From positions 234,208 to 298,207 of the forward strand of contig NZ_JAJSOH010000007.1 in NCBI RefSeq assembly GCF_021277265.1: 64,000 nt of DNA. The letters run 5' to 3'. The position numbers and the translations under genes were made by a program. A model generated the notes under the pieces. It made no database searches and had not been told where the DNA came from. It was given only the letters and a program-made list of their open reading frames with translations. Positions within the stretch are counted from its first letter, which is position 1; every line of letters starts with the position of its first letter. This document shows positions 16,454 to 24,603 of this stretch, one piece after another. This DNA comes from Kineosporia rhizophila. GTDB taxonomy: Bacteria > Actinomycetota > Actinomycetes > Actinomycetales > Kineosporiaceae.

Positions 16454-17113
16454 ATGTCCCGCAACCTCAAGCTTTCCGGTGCCCTGGTCGCCGTCGTCCT
16501 TCTGTTCGTCGTCTCCGCCTTCGTCTGGTCGGCCTCGCGCAGCGAGCCGTCCCAGGCCGCCACCAGCACCGGTCAGGGGCAGGTCGTCCGCGACACCTCG
16601 CATGTACTGGGCGAACCCGGCCGGACCGAGGTGACCCTGGTCGAGTTCCTCGACTTCGAGTGCCCCTCCTGCGGGGCCTTCCACCCGTACATCGAAGACC
16701 TGCGCCAGGCCTACGCCGGACAGGTGACCTTCGTGGTGCGCCAGTTCCCCCTGCCCATGCACGCCAACGCCCAGAACGCGGCCCGCGCAGCCGAGGCGGC
16801 GGCCGATCAGGGGCAGTTCGAGGCCATGTACAAGCGGCTTTTCGAGACCCAGGGGCAGTGGGGCAACGGCACCGCGGACCAGGCGCCGCTGTTCCGCACG
16901 TATGCCGACGAGTTGGGCCTCGACCTGGCCGAGTACGACGAGGCGGTCAAGGATCCGGCCACCCAGAAGCGGATCGACCAGGACGTGCAGGACGGCACGG
17001 ACCTCGGCCTCCAGGGCACGCCCTCGTTCTTCCTGAACGGTGAGCCCTTCGAGCCCGACAGCATCGAGGCCTTCCGGGCCGCCATCGACCAGGCCCTGGC
17101 CGATGCGAACTGA
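16454..17113 (+). CDS. Membrane-anchored DsbA-family thiol oxidase
   Basis: A 219-residue protein with an N-terminal membrane anchor or signal (LSGALVAVVLLFVVSAFVW) and a DsbA thioredoxin fold: the redox pair Cys70-x-x-Cys73 in FECPSCGAF, the helical insertion, and the cis-Pro loop in LQGTPSFFL. It should introduce disulfides into exported proteins. GGAAGG precedes the ATG. Its 3' end overlaps the VKOR gene by 11 bases, giving a translationally coupled oxidase/re-oxidase pair, the actinobacterial equivalent of DsbA-DsbB. Confidence 0.93.
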   Translation: MSRNLKLSGALVAVVLLFVVSAFVWSASRSEPSQAATSTGQGQVVRDTSHVLGEPGRTEVTLVEFLDFECPSCGAFHPYIEDLRQAYAGQVTFVVRQFPLPMHANAQNAARAAEAAADQGQFEAMYKRLFETQGQWGNGTADQAPLFRTYADELGLDLAEYDEAVKDPATQKRIDQDVQDGTDLGLQGTPSFFLNGEPFEPDSIEAFRAAIDQALADAN

Positions 17114-17696
17114 GACCCGGAACCTGGCCCTGCTGCTCCTGGTCGGTGGATCGATCGGGCTGGCCGCCTCCTTCACCCTGATGGTGGAAAAGGTGCACCT
17201 GCTCACCGATCCCGGCTACGTGCCCAGTTGCAGTGTCAATGCGGTGCTCAGCTGCGGGCCGGTGATGTCCAGCGAGCAGGCCGCCGCATTCGGCCTCCCC
17301 AACCCCCTGCTCGGCATCGCCGGGTTCCCGCTGCTGATCGCCACCGGCGCGGCCCTTCTGGCCGGGGCCCAGGTGCGGGCCTGGTTCTGGATCGGCCTAC
17401 AGGCCGGAGTCACGGCCGGTTTCGCCTTCGTGCACTGGCTGATCTATCAAACGCTCTACGAAATCGGTGCCCTGTGCCCCTACTGCATGGTGGTGTGGGC
17501 GGTGACCGCACCCGTCTTCTGGTTCGTCACTCTGCACAATTTGAGGACGTCGGTGGTCGGCAAAGCGGGAAATCGCCGGTCCACGTGGGTTTCGGCTCTC
17601 GCGACGGTGCCGGCCGTGCCCTTGGTGGTCTGGTACCTCACCGTGTTCTGTCTGGTGGTGATCCGCTTCTGGGACGAGTTCGTGAGCATGGCCTGA
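17103..17696 (+). CDS. Vitamin K epoxide reductase (VKOR) family protein
   Basis: A 197-residue integral membrane protein with five hydrophobic segments. It carries the VKOR redox centres: the loop pair Cys43 and Cys51 (SCSVNAVLSCG) and the quinone-proximal Cys124-x-x-Cys127 (ALCPYCMVVW). In mycobacteria VKOR re-oxidises DsbA-like proteins with menaquinone; the overlapping upstream DsbA gene supports that role here. The ATG lies within the last codons of the dsbA-like gene, indicating coupling. It ends four bases before the convergent ArsR-ArsC gene. Confidence 0.93.
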   Translation: MRTETRNLALLLLVGGSIGLAASFTLMVEKVHLLTDPGYVPSCSVNAVLSCGPVMSSEQAAAFGLPNPLLGIAGFPLLIATGAALLAGAQVRAWFWIGLQAGVTAGFAFVHWLIYQTLYEIGALCPYCMVVWAVTAPVFWFVTLHNLRTSVVGKAGNRRSTWVSALATVPAVPLVVWYLTVFCLVVIRFWDEFVSMA

Positions 17697-17700
17697 GCGC

Positions 17701-18372
17701 TCAGGCGGCCTGCAGGTGCGGCAGCAGAACCCGCACGCGGCGGTCGATCTCGGCGTAGGCCGTCTCGTAGGCCTGGCGGGTTCCGGCCGGGCTGGGGTTG
17801 GGCACCGACCAGTGCAGGCCGGTCTGCAGCCCCAGCTTCTCGTGGGCCCGGTCGCACAGGGTCACGACGAGGTCGCCGGTTTCGGTGACCTCGTCGATGG
17901 CCCGGGGCCGGTGCTGCTCGAGGCTGAGCCCGTGCCCGGCTGCCACGGCCAGAAAGTCCTCGGACACCCGGGGAGCCGGGACGACCCCGGCCGAGGTGGC
18001 GGGAACCGGGCTGAGCTGTTGCCAGAGGGCGGCGGCCAGGGGTGAGCGGGCGGTGTTGCCGGTGCACACGAACAGCAGGCGCCGGGCCCGGATCGGCGCG
18101 GGGAGCTCTCCGGCCTCCAGGGCCTCCGGGGTCAGATGAAGGTACTTGCGCCGCCCATCGCCCTCAGAACGGTTCTCACCGATCAGGCCGGCCTGACCGA
18201 GCACGTTCAGGTGGTGGGTGAGCAGGTTGGCCGGGATGCCGAGCTCGGCCCGGACCTGCCCGGCCGACCGGTCGCCCACCGCCAGCAGGTCGACGATGTA
18301 CAGGCGGGTGACATCGCCCAGGGCGGCGTGGCGCCGGGCCCGGAGCTGCCGTGATGTTTGCTCGATGGACAT
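17701..18372 (-). CDS. ArsR repressor fused to ArsC-type phosphatase/arsenate reductase
   Basis: A 223-residue fusion. Residues 1-85 are an ArsR winged helix (RHAALGDVTRLYIVDLLAVGD, IPANLLTHHLNVLGQAGLI). Residues 97-218 are a low-molecular-weight phosphatase fold with P-loop Cys103-T-G-N-T-A-R-S110. The usual general-acid Asp region reads VPNPSPAGT, so Asn192 replaces the common Asp. Only one further Cys (LCDRAHEK) is present, fitting the mycothiol-dependent arsenate reductases more than the thioredoxin type. The start at 18372 abuts the inverted repeat 18373-18394, and the gene is divergent from chrA, so it probably represses itself and the transporter. Confidence 0.9.
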   Translation of the reverse strand: MSIEQTSRQLRARRHAALGDVTRLYIVDLLAVGDRSAGQVRAELGIPANLLTHHLNVLGQAGLIGENRSEGDGRRKYLHLTPEALEAGELPAPIRARRLLFVCTGNTARSPLAAALWQQLSPVPATSAGVVPAPRVSEDFLAVAAGHGLSLEQHRPRAIDEVTETGDLVVTLCDRAHEKLGLQTGLHWSVPNPSPAGTRQAYETAYAEIDRRVRVLLPHLQAA

Positions 18373-18394
18373 TGGTTCAAGATTGACTGAACCA
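18373..18394. promoter_or_regulatory. Candidate ArsR operator
   Basis: TGGTTCA and TGAACCA form perfect 7-base arms around 8 bases; an inner TCAA-GA-TTGA gives a nested palindrome typical of ArsR-family sites. It touches the arsR-arsC start codon and lies 25 bases before the chrA start, so one site could shut both divergent genes. Confidence 0.65.
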
Positions 18395-18418
18395 TTTCGA
18401 GCGGTCAAGCTGCACGCC

Positions 18419-19642
18419 ATGACCGACCGGCCCGACCTGTCCGACCCGCCCATCGAGCCCGAGCTGCGTAGGCATCCGGGTACTCCCGGCGAGGTGTTCG
18501 CCGCCTTCCTGCAGCTGGGCCTGACCTCGTTCGGCGGGCCGGTAGCTCACCTGGGCTACTTCCGTGAGGCGCTGGTGGTGCGCCGCAAGTGGCTCACCGA
18601 GCAGGCCTACGCCGACGTGGTGGCGCTGTGTCAGTTTCTGCCCGGCCCCGCCTCCAGCCAGGTCGGCATGGCGCTGGGCCTGCAGCGGGCCGGATACGCC
18701 GGAATGCTGGCCGCCTGGGTGGCCTTCACTCTGCCCTCCGCGCTCGCCCTGGCCGTCTTCGCCTACTTAGTGACCGAGTTCGGCGACCTGGCCCACGCCG
18801 GCTGGATCCTCGGGCTGAAGGCGGCCGCCGTGGCGGTGGTCGCCCAGGCGGTGATGGGCATGGCCGGCTCGCTCGCCCCCGACCGCAAGCGGGCCACCGT
18901 GGCCGGGGCCGCCACCATCGCGGCCCTGCTGGTCACCGGCCCCTGGGCACAGATCGTGATCATTGCCGTGGCCGCCGGTCTGGGCCTGGCCTGGCTGCGG
19001 CGCGAGGCCGCCGAAGTCTCACCCGGCGACGAGAACGCGCTCGAAGTGAAGGTTTCCCATCCGGTCGCGTTGACCTGCCTGGCCCTCTTCGGGGCGCTCC
19101 TGATCGTGCTGCCCCTACTGGCCAACGGCGGCCTGCTGCGCCTGGCCGAGATCTTCTACCGCGCCGGGGCTCTGGTGTTCGGTGGCGGCCACGTGGTGCT
19201 CCCGCTGCTGGAATCCGAGCTCGTGCCCACCGGCCTGGTCGGGCACGACGAGTTCCTCGCCGGATACGGTGCCGCGCAGGCCGTTCCGGGTCCGCTGTTC
19301 ACCTTCGCGGCCTACCTGGGCGCCCTCACCGACGGCCTGCCCGGTGTGCTGGTGGCCATCGTGGCCATCTTCCTGCCCGCGGCCCTGCTCGTGGTCGGCG
19401 CCCTGCCGTTCTGGACGTCGCTGCGCCGGCTCCCGAACGCCCGCTCGGCCCTGATGGGCGTGAACGCCGGGGTGGTCGGCCTGCTCGCGGCCGCCCTGTA
19501 CGACCCGGTCTTCACCGAAGGCATCACCTCGGTGCGGGCTCTGGCCCTGGCGGTGGCCGCCTACGTGCTGCTGACCCGCTGGGCCGCGCCGCCCTGGGCC
19601 GTGGTGATCGGCGCCGCGCTGGTGGGAGCGGTCGTGCTCTAG
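18419..19642 (+). CDS. chrA: Chromate transporter ChrA
   Basis: A 407-residue membrane protein with two homologous CHR domains. The first begins FLQLGLTSFGGPVAHLGYFRE and contains FLPGPASSQVGMALG; the second has IFYRAGALVFGGGHVVLPLLE and GYGAAQAVPGPLFTFAAYLGA. The paired GGP/GGGH and PGP motifs define the CHR superfamily, which extrudes chromate by proton antiport. The start ATG at 18419 has only a weak ribosome site and may be leaderless. Its divergent partner is an ArsR-ArsC fusion with an operator between, an unusual regulator for a chromate pump; arsenate or another oxyanion as substrate cannot be excluded. Confidence 0.92.
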   Translation: MTDRPDLSDPPIEPELRRHPGTPGEVFAAFLQLGLTSFGGPVAHLGYFREALVVRRKWLTEQAYADVVALCQFLPGPASSQVGMALGLQRAGYAGMLAAWVAFTLPSALALAVFAYLVTEFGDLAHAGWILGLKAAAVAVVAQAVMGMAGSLAPDRKRATVAGAATIAALLVTGPWAQIVIIAVAAGLGLAWLRREAAEVSPGDENALEVKVSHPVALTCLALFGALLIVLPLLANGGLLRLAEIFYRAGALVFGGGHVVLPLLESELVPTGLVGHDEFLAGYGAAQAVPGPLFTFAAYLGALTDGLPGVLVAIVAIFLPAALLVVGALPFWTSLRRLPNARSALMGVNAGVVGLLAAALYDPVFTEGITSVRALALAVAAYVLLTRWAAPPWAVVIGAALVGAVVL

Positions 19643-19746
19643 GCCGGCCCTAGACAGGGATCGACTGACCGTGGATAACCGGCCGGGCGGGCCAGCAGAC
19701 TCGAAGGGCAAGCACGAACAGCCCGACGACAAGCGAGGAACCCCTG

Positions 19747-20706
19747 ATGGCCCGCACCCGCCCCGACCTCACCCTCCCCAGCCTCTCCGGACGTCTCGCC
19801 GTGGTCACTGGTGCCAGCGACGGCGTCGGTCTGGGACTGGCCACCCGCCTGGCCGCCGCGGGAGCCGAAGTCCTCATGCCCGTCCGCAATCGACGCAAGG
19901 GCGAGGCCGCGATCGCCCAGATCCGGAAGACCCAGCCACAAGCCGTCCTCGGTCTGCGTGACCTGGACCTGTCGTCGCTGGAGTCGGTGGCCGCGCTCGC
20001 GGCCGGGCTGAACCAGGAGGGCCGGCCGATCCACCTCCTGATCAACAACGCCGGCGTGATGACCCCGCCCGACCGGCAGACCACCGCCGACGGCTTCGAA
20101 CTGCAGTTCGGCAGCAACCATCTGGGCCACTTCGCCCTGGTCGCCGGGCTGATGCCGCTGCTGCGGGCCGGGCACGCCCGGGTCACCTCGCAGACCAGCG
20201 TCGCCGCGCAGCGGGGCCGGATCAACTGGGACGACCTGAACTGGGAGCGCTTGTACCACGGGCAGCGTTCCTACGGGCAGTCCAAGATCGCGTTCGGCCT
20301 GTTCGGGCTGGAGCTGCACCGGCGCTCGCAGGCCCAGGGCTGGGGGATCACCAGCAACATCGCCCACCCCGGCATCGCCCCGACCAACCTGCTCAAGGCC
20401 CGCCCGGAGATCGGCCGCCCGCAGGCCACCTTCGGCGGGCGGATGATCCAGGCCCTGTCCGAGCGAGGGCTGCTGGTCGGCACCATCGACTCCGCCGGGC
20501 TGCCCGCCCTCATGGCGGCGGTCGGCCCAGAATCCAATGGAGGACGGATGTACGGGCCTCGAGGGCTCGGTCACCTCTCCGGGGCGCCGGCTGAGCAGAA
20601 GCTCTACCGTCCCCTGCGCAGTGAGACCGAGGCGGCTCGCATCTGGGAGGTCTCCGAGCAGCTCGCCGGGGTGTCGTTCCCCTCGGTCTCGAAGGCCGGC
20701 CTCTGA
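19747..20706 (+). CDS. SDR-family oxidoreductase
   Basis: A 319-residue short-chain dehydrogenase. The cofactor motif is [12 protein letters not shown], followed by [11 protein letters not shown] whose arginines favour [12 protein letters not shown], the catalytic Ser in [10 protein letters not shown], and YGQSKIA with catalytic Tyr and Lys are all present. Sequence style matches the retinol-dehydrogenase/WW-domain-oxidoreductase-like subgroup common in actinobacteria. GAGGAA precedes the ATG. It is followed after 18 bases by an MmyB-type regulator on the same strand, so the two are likely cotranscribed. Confidence 0.93.
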   Translation: MARTRPDLTLPSLSGRLAVVTGASDGVGLGLATRLAAAGAEVLMPVRNRRKGEAAIAQIRKTQPQAVLGLRDLDLSSLESVAALAAGLNQEGRPIHLLINNAGVMTPPDRQTTADGFELQFGSNHLGHFALVAGLMPLLRAGHARVTSQTSVAAQRGRINWDDLNWERLYHGQRSYGQSKIAFGLFGLELHRRSQAQGWGITSNIAHPGIAPTNLLKARPEIGRPQATFGGRMIQALSERGLLVGTIDSAGLPALMAAVGPESNGGRMYGPRGLGHLSGAPAEQKLYRPLRSETEAARIWEVSEQLAGVSFPSVSKAGL

Positions 20707-20724
20707 TCGAGGAGACTGGCAGAC

Positions 20725-21537
20725 ATGGACCGCGCCCAGTTGGCCGACTTCCTGCGCAAACGGCGGGAGGCCCTGCAACCCGAAGATGTCGGCCTGCCGC
20801 GTGGCCAGCGCCGGCGCACCGACGGGCTGCGTCGTGAGGAAGTGGCTGCGCTGTGCGGTATCTCGGCCGACTACTACAGCCGGATCGAGCAGCAGCGCGG
20901 CCCTCAGCCCTCGGCCCAGATGCTCGCCGCGCTCGCCCGCGGCCTGCACCTGTCCCTGGCCGAGCGCGACCACCTGTTCCAGGTCGGTGGGCATCCCGTG
21001 CCGCAGCGCCAACTGCGGGGCGACCACATCACGCCCGGGCTGATGCGGATCCTCGACCGGCTGGAGGACACTCCGGCCCAGGTGCTGAACCACCTGGGCG
21101 AGACGCTGCGGCAGACCCGGCCCGCGATCGCCCTGATCGGCGACGACACCCGCTGGGTGGGCAAGGCCCGCAGCCTGGGCTACCGCTGGTTCACCGAACC
21201 CGAGGCCCGGCGCATCTATCCACCGGAAGACCACGAAATGCACAGCCGTACGTATGCGGCGGGTATGCGGGAGCTGTACGGGCGAAAGTTGCCGAGGGTG
21301 GCCGAATACGTCGAAGAGCTGCTGGAGCGCAGCCCAGAGTTCGCCGCGTACTGGGCTGATCACGAGGTGGGCCTGGGCTACGACGGAAAGCGTTTCTCCC
21401 ACCCACAACTCGGCGTGCTCGACCTGCAGTGCCAGACCCTGGTCGACCCCGAGCAGCACCAGACGCTGCTGGTGTACACGGCCGCGCCCGGCACCGACAG
21501 TTACGAGAAATTGCAGATGCTCTGCGCGGTCGGCTGA
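20725..21537 (+). CDS. XRE-family regulator with MmyB-like ligand-binding domain
   Basis: A 270-residue protein. The N-terminal helix-turn-helix (residues 1-85) shows LADFLRKRREALQPEDVGL, RRTDGLRREEVAALCGISADYYSRIEQQRG and LSLAERDHLF, typical of this actinobacterial class. The C-terminal domain from about residue 105 (GLMRILDRLEDTPAQVLN, RLPRVAEYVEELLERSPEF-like region, FSHPQLGVLDLQCQTL) matches the MmyB-like PAS-type domain thought to bind a small ligand. It lies immediately after an SDR gene; such SDR-MmyB pairs are recurrent in actinobacteria and the regulator probably controls the enzyme. Confidence 0.92.
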   Translation: MDRAQLADFLRKRREALQPEDVGLPRGQRRRTDGLRREEVAALCGISADYYSRIEQQRGPQPSAQMLAALARGLHLSLAERDHLFQVGGHPVPQRQLRGDHITPGLMRILDRLEDTPAQVLNHLGETLRQTRPAIALIGDDTRWVGKARSLGYRWFTEPEARRIYPPEDHEMHSRTYAAGMRELYGRKLPRVAEYVEELLERSPEFAAYWADHEVGLGYDGKRFSHPQLGVLDLQCQTLVDPEQHQTLLVYTAAPGTDSYEKLQMLCAVG

Positions 21538-21704
21538 ACTGCCCGGATCCGGCCGCTTCGCTGCACTCCGCGCCGGACGGGGCCCTTTCGAGTGGTGGTC
21601 GCCGGACGAACTGACAGGATTTCCTCACCTCGAACAAAGGGGGAGACAACGGTCACCGCCTCTACCGGCCGACCGTTCCTGCAGCTCGAAAGGTCCCTCA
21701 CATC

Positions 21705-22202
21705 ATGACCTCGGATTCCGGCCTGCCCACCACCTTCCGTACCCGCAAGGCCCGGCCCACCGGTCTGGCCGTGGCCGCGCTCGGCATCGTCGTGCTCAAT
21801 GTGTCGCCGTTCCTCGACTGGGTCGAGAACACCGACGATGCAACGGTTTACAGTGGTTATGAGACGGACTCGCTGATCCCGTTCATCGCCTACCTGGGCA
21901 TCGGCCTGCTCGTCGCCCTCGGCCTGGCCTACCAGCGGGCCCACCGCAACCAGCACCGCGGTCTGACCCTGGTGTCCCTGGCCGTCGCCGTCGCGGCCGC
22001 CCTGCAGTCCCTGGCCTTCGCGATCGACCCGATGGGCGCCCTCGAGCGGGGTGAGAACCTCGAGGTGCAGTACGGCGTCTGGGTCGCCCTGATCGGCGCG
22101 GTGATCTGGGCCGCCGGCTCGGCCCTGTTCGCCCAGGACGTCGAGGGCGACGACGACGTCGACCACCGCCACGTGGCCGACCCGGCCGGCTACGGTCGCT
22201 GA
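21705..22202 (+). CDS. Hypothetical membrane protein, 4 helices
   Basis: A 165-residue protein with hydrophobic segments near residues 20-38, 58-75, 85-103 and 122-140 and an acidic tail (DVEGDDDVDHRH). The extracytoplasmic loop WVENTDDATVYSGYETDS between helices 1 and 2 is a feature of uncharacterised actinobacterial four-helix proteins. No enzymatic motif is seen. A 167-base gap separates it from the regulator upstream; a strong hairpin follows its stop. Confidence 0.68.
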   Translation: MTSDSGLPTTFRTRKARPTGLAVAALGIVVLNVSPFLDWVENTDDATVYSGYETDSLIPFIAYLGIGLLVALGLAYQRAHRNQHRGLTLVSLAVAVAAALQSLAFAIDPMGALERGENLEVQYGVWVALIGAVIWAAGSALFAQDVEGDDDVDHRHVADPAGYGR

Positions 22203-22233
22203 GCGGTCCTGCTCCACGCGGTCCCGAAACCGG

Positions 22234-22267
22234 AGCCCGTCGTTCCTCCGACCAGGAGCGGCGGGCT
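22234..22267. terminator. Convergent terminator hairpin
   Basis: AGCCCGTCGTTCCT pairs with AGGAGCGGCGGGCT over 14 positions (two G-T wobbles) around a 6-base loop. It lies between the convergent stops at 22202 and 22268, so it can serve both strands. No long T-run follows. Confidence 0.65.
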
Positions 22268-23122
22268 TCAGCCGGTCTCGGGCCGGGTGTCCAGCGACAG
22301 CTGCCAGAGCCGCTCCAGCAGGTCGTTGTCGATGTCCGGGCCCACCGGCAGGTCGGAGCGGCCGTGCACGCCGTGCACCTCGTGGTGCAGCTGCTCCATC
22401 CGCAGATCGAGCTGCTCGGCCGCGTCCGCGGCCTGCTTCAGGTCGTCCCGCAGGTGGCCGGGCACCTCCCGGTCGTACTTGTAGAAGATCTTGTGCTCCA
22501 GGCTGGCCCAGAAGTCCATCGCGATGGTGCGCAGCTGCAGCTCGACGATCACCGGGACCGGGCCGGTGGACAGGAACACCGGGATCTCGACGATCGCGTG
22601 CAGGCTCTTGTACCCGTTCGGCTTCGGCTCGGCGATGTAGTCCTTCACCTGGATCAGCCGCACGTCGTCCTGCGAGGTCAGGGTCTCCAGCACGCGGTAG
22701 GTGTCGGCCCGGAAGCTGCAGGTGATCCGCACGCCGGCGATGTCGGTGATGTGCTTGCGGATCGCGGGCAGGCTGGGCGGCACCCCGCGCCGGGCGGCCT
22801 TGCCCAGGATGCTGGCCGGGGACTTCACCCGGGAGTTGACGTGCTCGATCGGGTTGTAGCGGTGCAGCTGCAGGAACTCCTCGCGCAGGATCGAGACCTT
22901 GGTCAGGATCTCCTGCACGGCCCAGCGGTACTCCATCTCGAAACGGGTGAAGTCGTCGCGCATCCGGCGGAAGAACTCGATCCGCTCGGCGTCGAGCAGC
23001 GCCCCGGGCCCGGCAGCGGTCCTCAGGGCCTTCTCGGCCGTCGTCTCGTCAGCCGGTTCATTAGCCGGTTCGGTAGCCGGCTCGTCAGCGGGTTCGGCGC
23101 TGCCACCCACTTCAGCCTCCAT
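22268..23122 (-). CDS. Small alarmone synthetase-like protein (RelA/SpoT domain)
   Basis: A 284-residue protein with a single (p)ppGpp synthetase domain and no hydrolase, TGS or ACT domain. Motifs seen are HVNSRVKSPASILGKA (ATP-binding), ITDIAGVRITCSF (metal), PKPNGYKSLHAIVEIP (GTP-stacking Tyr) and VELQLRTIAMDFWASLEHKIFYKY, all intact. It should transfer pyrophosphate from ATP to GDP/GTP in the cytoplasm. The first 40 residues are a low-complexity Glu-Pro-Ala-rich tail (EPADEPATEPANEPADE), encoded by short degenerate repeats around 23045-23100 and probably disordered. Confidence 0.9.
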   Translation of the reverse strand: MEAEVGGSAEPADEPATEPANEPADETTAEKALRTAAGPGALLDAERIEFFRRMRDDFTRFEMEYRWAVQEILTKVSILREEFLQLHRYNPIEHVNSRVKSPASILGKAARRGVPPSLPAIRKHITDIAGVRITCSFRADTYRVLETLTSQDDVRLIQVKDYIAEPKPNGYKSLHAIVEIPVFLSTGPVPVIVELQLRTIAMDFWASLEHKIFYKYDREVPGHLRDDLKQAADAAEQLDLRMEQLHHEVHGVHGRSDLPVGPDIDNDLLERLWQLSLDTRPETG

Positions 23123-23189
23123 GCACCTGGTCCCGGACTCGTTCTGGCCCCGGCAGACTATCCCGGCCCCGCCCCGAGCCGGTCAGGCC

Positions 23190-24515
23190 CTACCCGCCCG
23201 GCTGAATGCTCATCACATCCGCAACCTGGCCATAGCCGATGGCAACATCCGGCGCAGGCCGGTCCTGGGCCAGATCGCGGGCCGTGTCGAGGGCCGCGCT
23301 CAGCGCCTGGCGGTACAGCAGCGAGCCGGTGCTGATCCGTGCAACCCCGAGCTCGGCCAGGCGGGTCCGGGTGTGCCGGGGCGAGGCCAGTACGTTCAGC
23401 GGCTGGCCCTTCACCAGGGCGGCAATGTCGCCGTCGGTCAGTGGGCCGGGCACGAACACCCCGTCGGCCCCGGCGTCCTGATACGCCTGCAGTCGGGCCG
23501 TGGTGGAGGAACGTTCCATTCCCAGCCAGAACGTGTCGGTGCGGGCATTGACGAACAGGTCCGGGGCTGTGGCCTTCACCGCGGCGATCTTGGCGGCATG
23601 GTGTCGCGGATCGACCAGTTCACCGGCCGTGGCGTCTTCCAGGTTGATCCCGCGCACGCCCAACCCGGCCAGTTCCGCGGCCAGGTCGGCGAGCTCGGCC
23701 GGATCATCGGTGAAACCGTCTTCCAGGTCGACGGTCAGCATGGTCAGGCCCAGTGTCGTGATCTGCCGGGCCAGGCTCAGGGTGTGCTCTCTCCCGGCCC
23801 GGGTGGCGTCGGGCAGGCCGTGGGCCGCAGCGATACCGAGGCTGGTCGTTCCTACGGCAGCGAATCCGGCCTGGGCCAGCAACACCGCCGAGGCAACGTC
23901 CCAGGCGTTGGGCAGAACGAATGGCTGCCCGGGGCGGTGCAGGGCGGCGAATGCGGGGACGCTGGTGGCGGCCAGGGCGCGGGCGAGGTGTTCGCCGGGG
24001 CAGGCGTGCGGCCCCCGGCCGAACCAGGCATCCGTCAGGTCCACCAGCACCTCATCACCGTCCGGCCCCACCCGCCGGGTGAACGGCACCGGCGCCGACT
24101 CCGGATTGCGGGCCAGTTCGGCGGTGGGGATGTGCGCCTGAACCAGCAGACAAGCCGTGGCCGCACCTACCTCAGTGCGGCCACCACACACGTCCACCAA
24201 TTGGTCGGCCGCCGCATCGGCCTCCGCAGACTGAGGCGAGTGCGGCTGCCAGGCCGCCGCGACCGTCCTTACTTCGGTCTCCCAACGGTCGGGCAGACCA
24301 AGGGCCCGTAGCAACGAATGCGTGGGGGAGGGGGCGTTCGGCAGGGGGCCAAGGGTGTTCAGTACCTGGGCAACAGCTGTTTGAGGACGTCGGTGAGCGG
24401 CTCCGTCGGTGAAGCGGGGCGAGTGTGCGCGCAACCATCCGACGCCCTGGGCCGCCGAGGCGCTGGGAACAGTGAAGCGGGGGTCGTCGAGGACCTCGGA
24501 GGGCACGGTTCGCAT
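23190..24515 (-). CDS. P450-like domain fused to isocitrate lyase/PEP mutase-family domain
   Basis: A 441-residue protein from ATG 24515 (24527 is an alternative). Residues 1-190 look like a shortened P450: residues 165-181 read FGRGPHACPGEHLARAL, the heme-thiolate loop with Cys172, preceded by PVPFTRRVG and a helix GGRTEVGAATACLLVQA, but most of the normal 400-residue P450 fold is missing. Residues 195-441 are a PEP mutase/isocitrate lyase barrel: FVLPNAWDVASAVLLAQAGFAAVGTTS, TVDLEDGF, INLEDA and VNARTDTFW. The join is in frame with no stop. Relatives of the barrel cleave or mutate phospho- or 2-methyl-acids; the fused function is unknown. Confidence 0.82.
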   Translation of the reverse strand: MRTVPSEVLDDPRFTVPSASAAQGVGWLRAHSPRFTDGAAHRRPQTAVAQVLNTLGPLPNAPSPTHSLLRALGLPDRWETEVRTVAAAWQPHSPQSAEADAAADQLVDVCGGRTEVGAATACLLVQAHIPTAELARNPESAPVPFTRRVGPDGDEVLVDLTDAWFGRGPHACPGEHLARALAATSVPAFAALHRPGQPFVLPNAWDVASAVLLAQAGFAAVGTTSLGIAAAHGLPDATRAGREHTLSLARQITTLGLTMLTVDLEDGFTDDPAELADLAAELAGLGVRGINLEDATAGELVDPRHHAAKIAAVKATAPDLFVNARTDTFWLGMERSSTTARLQAYQDAGADGVFVPGPLTDGDIAALVKGQPLNVLASPRHTRTRLAELGVARISTGSLLYRQALSAALDTARDLAQDRPAPDVAIGYGQVADVMSIQPGG

Positions 24516-24549
24516 GGCAGTCAGCATGCCGCCGGAACACTTCAGGCCG

Positions 24550-24562
24550 GAACGAAACGTTC
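24550..24562. promoter_or_regulatory. Short inverted repeat between divergent genes
   Basis: GAACG and CGTTC flank AAA in the 88-base gap between the P450-like/PEP-mutase fusion and the mycothiol-dependent isomerase-family gene. It resembles an SOS box but the GAAC to GTTC spacing is five rather than four, so LexA is doubtful. A shared operator is possible. Confidence 0.3.
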
Positions 24563-24603
24563 TCGGCCGATGAGTTCGGCGTTCGGCCGCAGTCGGAACC
24601 GGT

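Noticed and set aside
24550..24562. SOS box between the P450-like/PEP-mutase gene and the mycothiol-dependent gene
   Set aside because: The spacing between GAAC and GTTC is five instead of four and the flanking T/A bases do not fit, unlike the perfect box at 27229.
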